Source of the DNA: Pseudomonadota bacterium
Lineage (GTDB): Bacteria > Pseudomonadota > Alphaproteobacteria > Rickettsiales > UBA6187
NCBI GenBank assembly: GCA_027620075.1
Contig: JAQCEY010000002.1
Location: forward strand, 344,337-408,336
DNA: 64,000 bases
Reading direction: 5' to 3'
Within the stretch, counting starts at the first letter, position 1. Each line of letters begins with the position of its first letter. The notes beneath the pieces are model-generated. The model was not told where the DNA came from. It was given only the letters and a program-made list of their open reading frames with translations, and ran no database searches. A program made the translations under genes and the position numbers. This document shows positions 63,753-64,000 of the stretch, piece after piece.

Positions 63753-64000
63753 CTTAGTTTCAACGTTGATAGTCCGATAAGTGCGAAAATTACTGCCAGT
63801 ATCCAGAATCTTATAACAATAGTCGGCTCACTCCAGCCCTTTTTCTCAAAGTGGTGGTGAATGGGAGCCATACCGAAAAATCTTTTTCCGGTAAGTTTGA
63901 AATAATAGACCTGAATTATAACCGAAACGGCCTCCATCACGAATAAACCGCCTATTATAGCTAAAACTATTTCATGTTTTACTATAACGCTTATAACCCC
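63749..64000 (-). CDS. mraY: Phospho-MurNAc-pentapeptide translocase MraY, C-terminal part
   Basis: Transfers phospho-MurNAc-pentapeptide to undecaprenyl phosphate, making lipid I. The frame is open to the window edge; about 83 codons of the C-terminus are present. Visible are a membrane helix with [20 protein letters not shown], the family signature [18 protein letters not shown] with its catalytic-region His cluster, and a last helix. The gene begins outside the window. It overlaps murD by four bases. Confidence 0.95.
   Translation of the reverse strand, partial: GVISVIVKHEIVLAIIGGLFVMEAVSVIIQVYYFKLTGKRFFGMAPIHHHFEKKGWSEPTIVIRFWILAVIFALIGLSTLKLR

Overview
The window is a gene-dense, AT-rich (by eye mid-to-upper 30s percent GC) stretch of an alphaproteobacterial chromosome. 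Rickettsiales-like markers are strong: a close relative of the Rickettsia 17 kDa surface antigen, an archaeal-type valyl-tRNA synthetase resembling the Rickettsia enzyme, an RP497-type XRE regulator, UPF0262, DUF6898, and intergenic space full of small palindromic repeats. Against a strictly reduced parasite stand hisG/hisD, argC, aroC, malate synthase G, a complete ExbB-ExbD-TonB operon with a TonB-dependent receptor, and two solute-binding uptake proteins. The best reading is a Rickettsiales-related but metabolically less reduced lineage; the exact taxon cannot be fixed from the sequence alone.

Layout. 1-5.5 kb (minus): partial gltX, a DUF6898 protein, lpxC, exoD, ftsB, eno and a His/Pro-rich lipoprotein. 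5.6-7.9 kb (plus): lolA, yajQ, a coiled-coil protein. 7.9-12.6 kb: a divergent sensory locus, with a CHASE8-HAMP histidine kinase facing a TonB-dependent receptor, a LuxI-like acyltransferase and a YfiR protein; lnt follows. 14-17.7 kb (minus): UPF0262-hisD-hisG and an XRE regulator. 18-20.2 kb: typA, tRNA-Arg(ACG) and tRNA-Ala(GGC). 20.3-23.6 kb (minus): malate synthase G with two small exported proteins. 23.7-27.3 kb (plus): membrane-anchored cytochrome c, a YejA-type binding protein, xthA. 27.7-32.4 kb: rplM-rpsI (minus), then yfgM-like-bamB-der (plus). 32.4-36.1 kb (minus): two tandem pseudopilins, an ArsR regulator, a gamma carbonic anhydrase and argC. 36.3-39.3 kb (minus): exbB-exbD-exbD-tonB-mazG. 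39.5-45.3 kb: MsbA-like ABC exporter, mnmA, rnhB, OmpA-like lipoprotein, polyprenyl synthase. 45.4-51.1 kb: aminotransferase, valS, Sel1 protein, CDF transporter. 51.2-54.1 kb (plus): 17 kDa antigen, fabI, an orphan antidote-like regulator, aroC. 54-59.6 kb (minus): ispA, uspA, fused TRAP permease, TAXI receptor. 59.8-64 kb (minus): mraY-murD-orf-ftsW-murG, part of the division and cell-wall cluster.

How the genes work together. Much of the window serves the envelope: lpxC, lnt, lolA, bamB, the ABC exporter, 17 kDa antigen, OmpA lipoprotein, mur/fts genes and prenyl synthases. The ExbB/ExbD/TonB operon can energise the TonB-dependent receptor at 9.5 kb. The most interesting unit is that receptor's locus. 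YfiR is known to control a CHASE8-HAMP diguanylate cyclase (YfiN); here a YfiR homologue sits with a CHASE8-HAMP histidine kinase instead, together with a receptor and a LuxI-fold acyltransferase. This suggests an outer-membrane-to-kinase signalling system that may make its own acyl signal (inference).

Intergenic DNA is unusually structured. Three copies of an ~90 bp element, several palindromic elements ending in GTCAT/ATGAC, and an apparent palindrome-bearing in-frame insert in valS recall the palindromic elements of Rickettsia. No rRNA, CRISPR array, prophage, transposase or integrase was seen.
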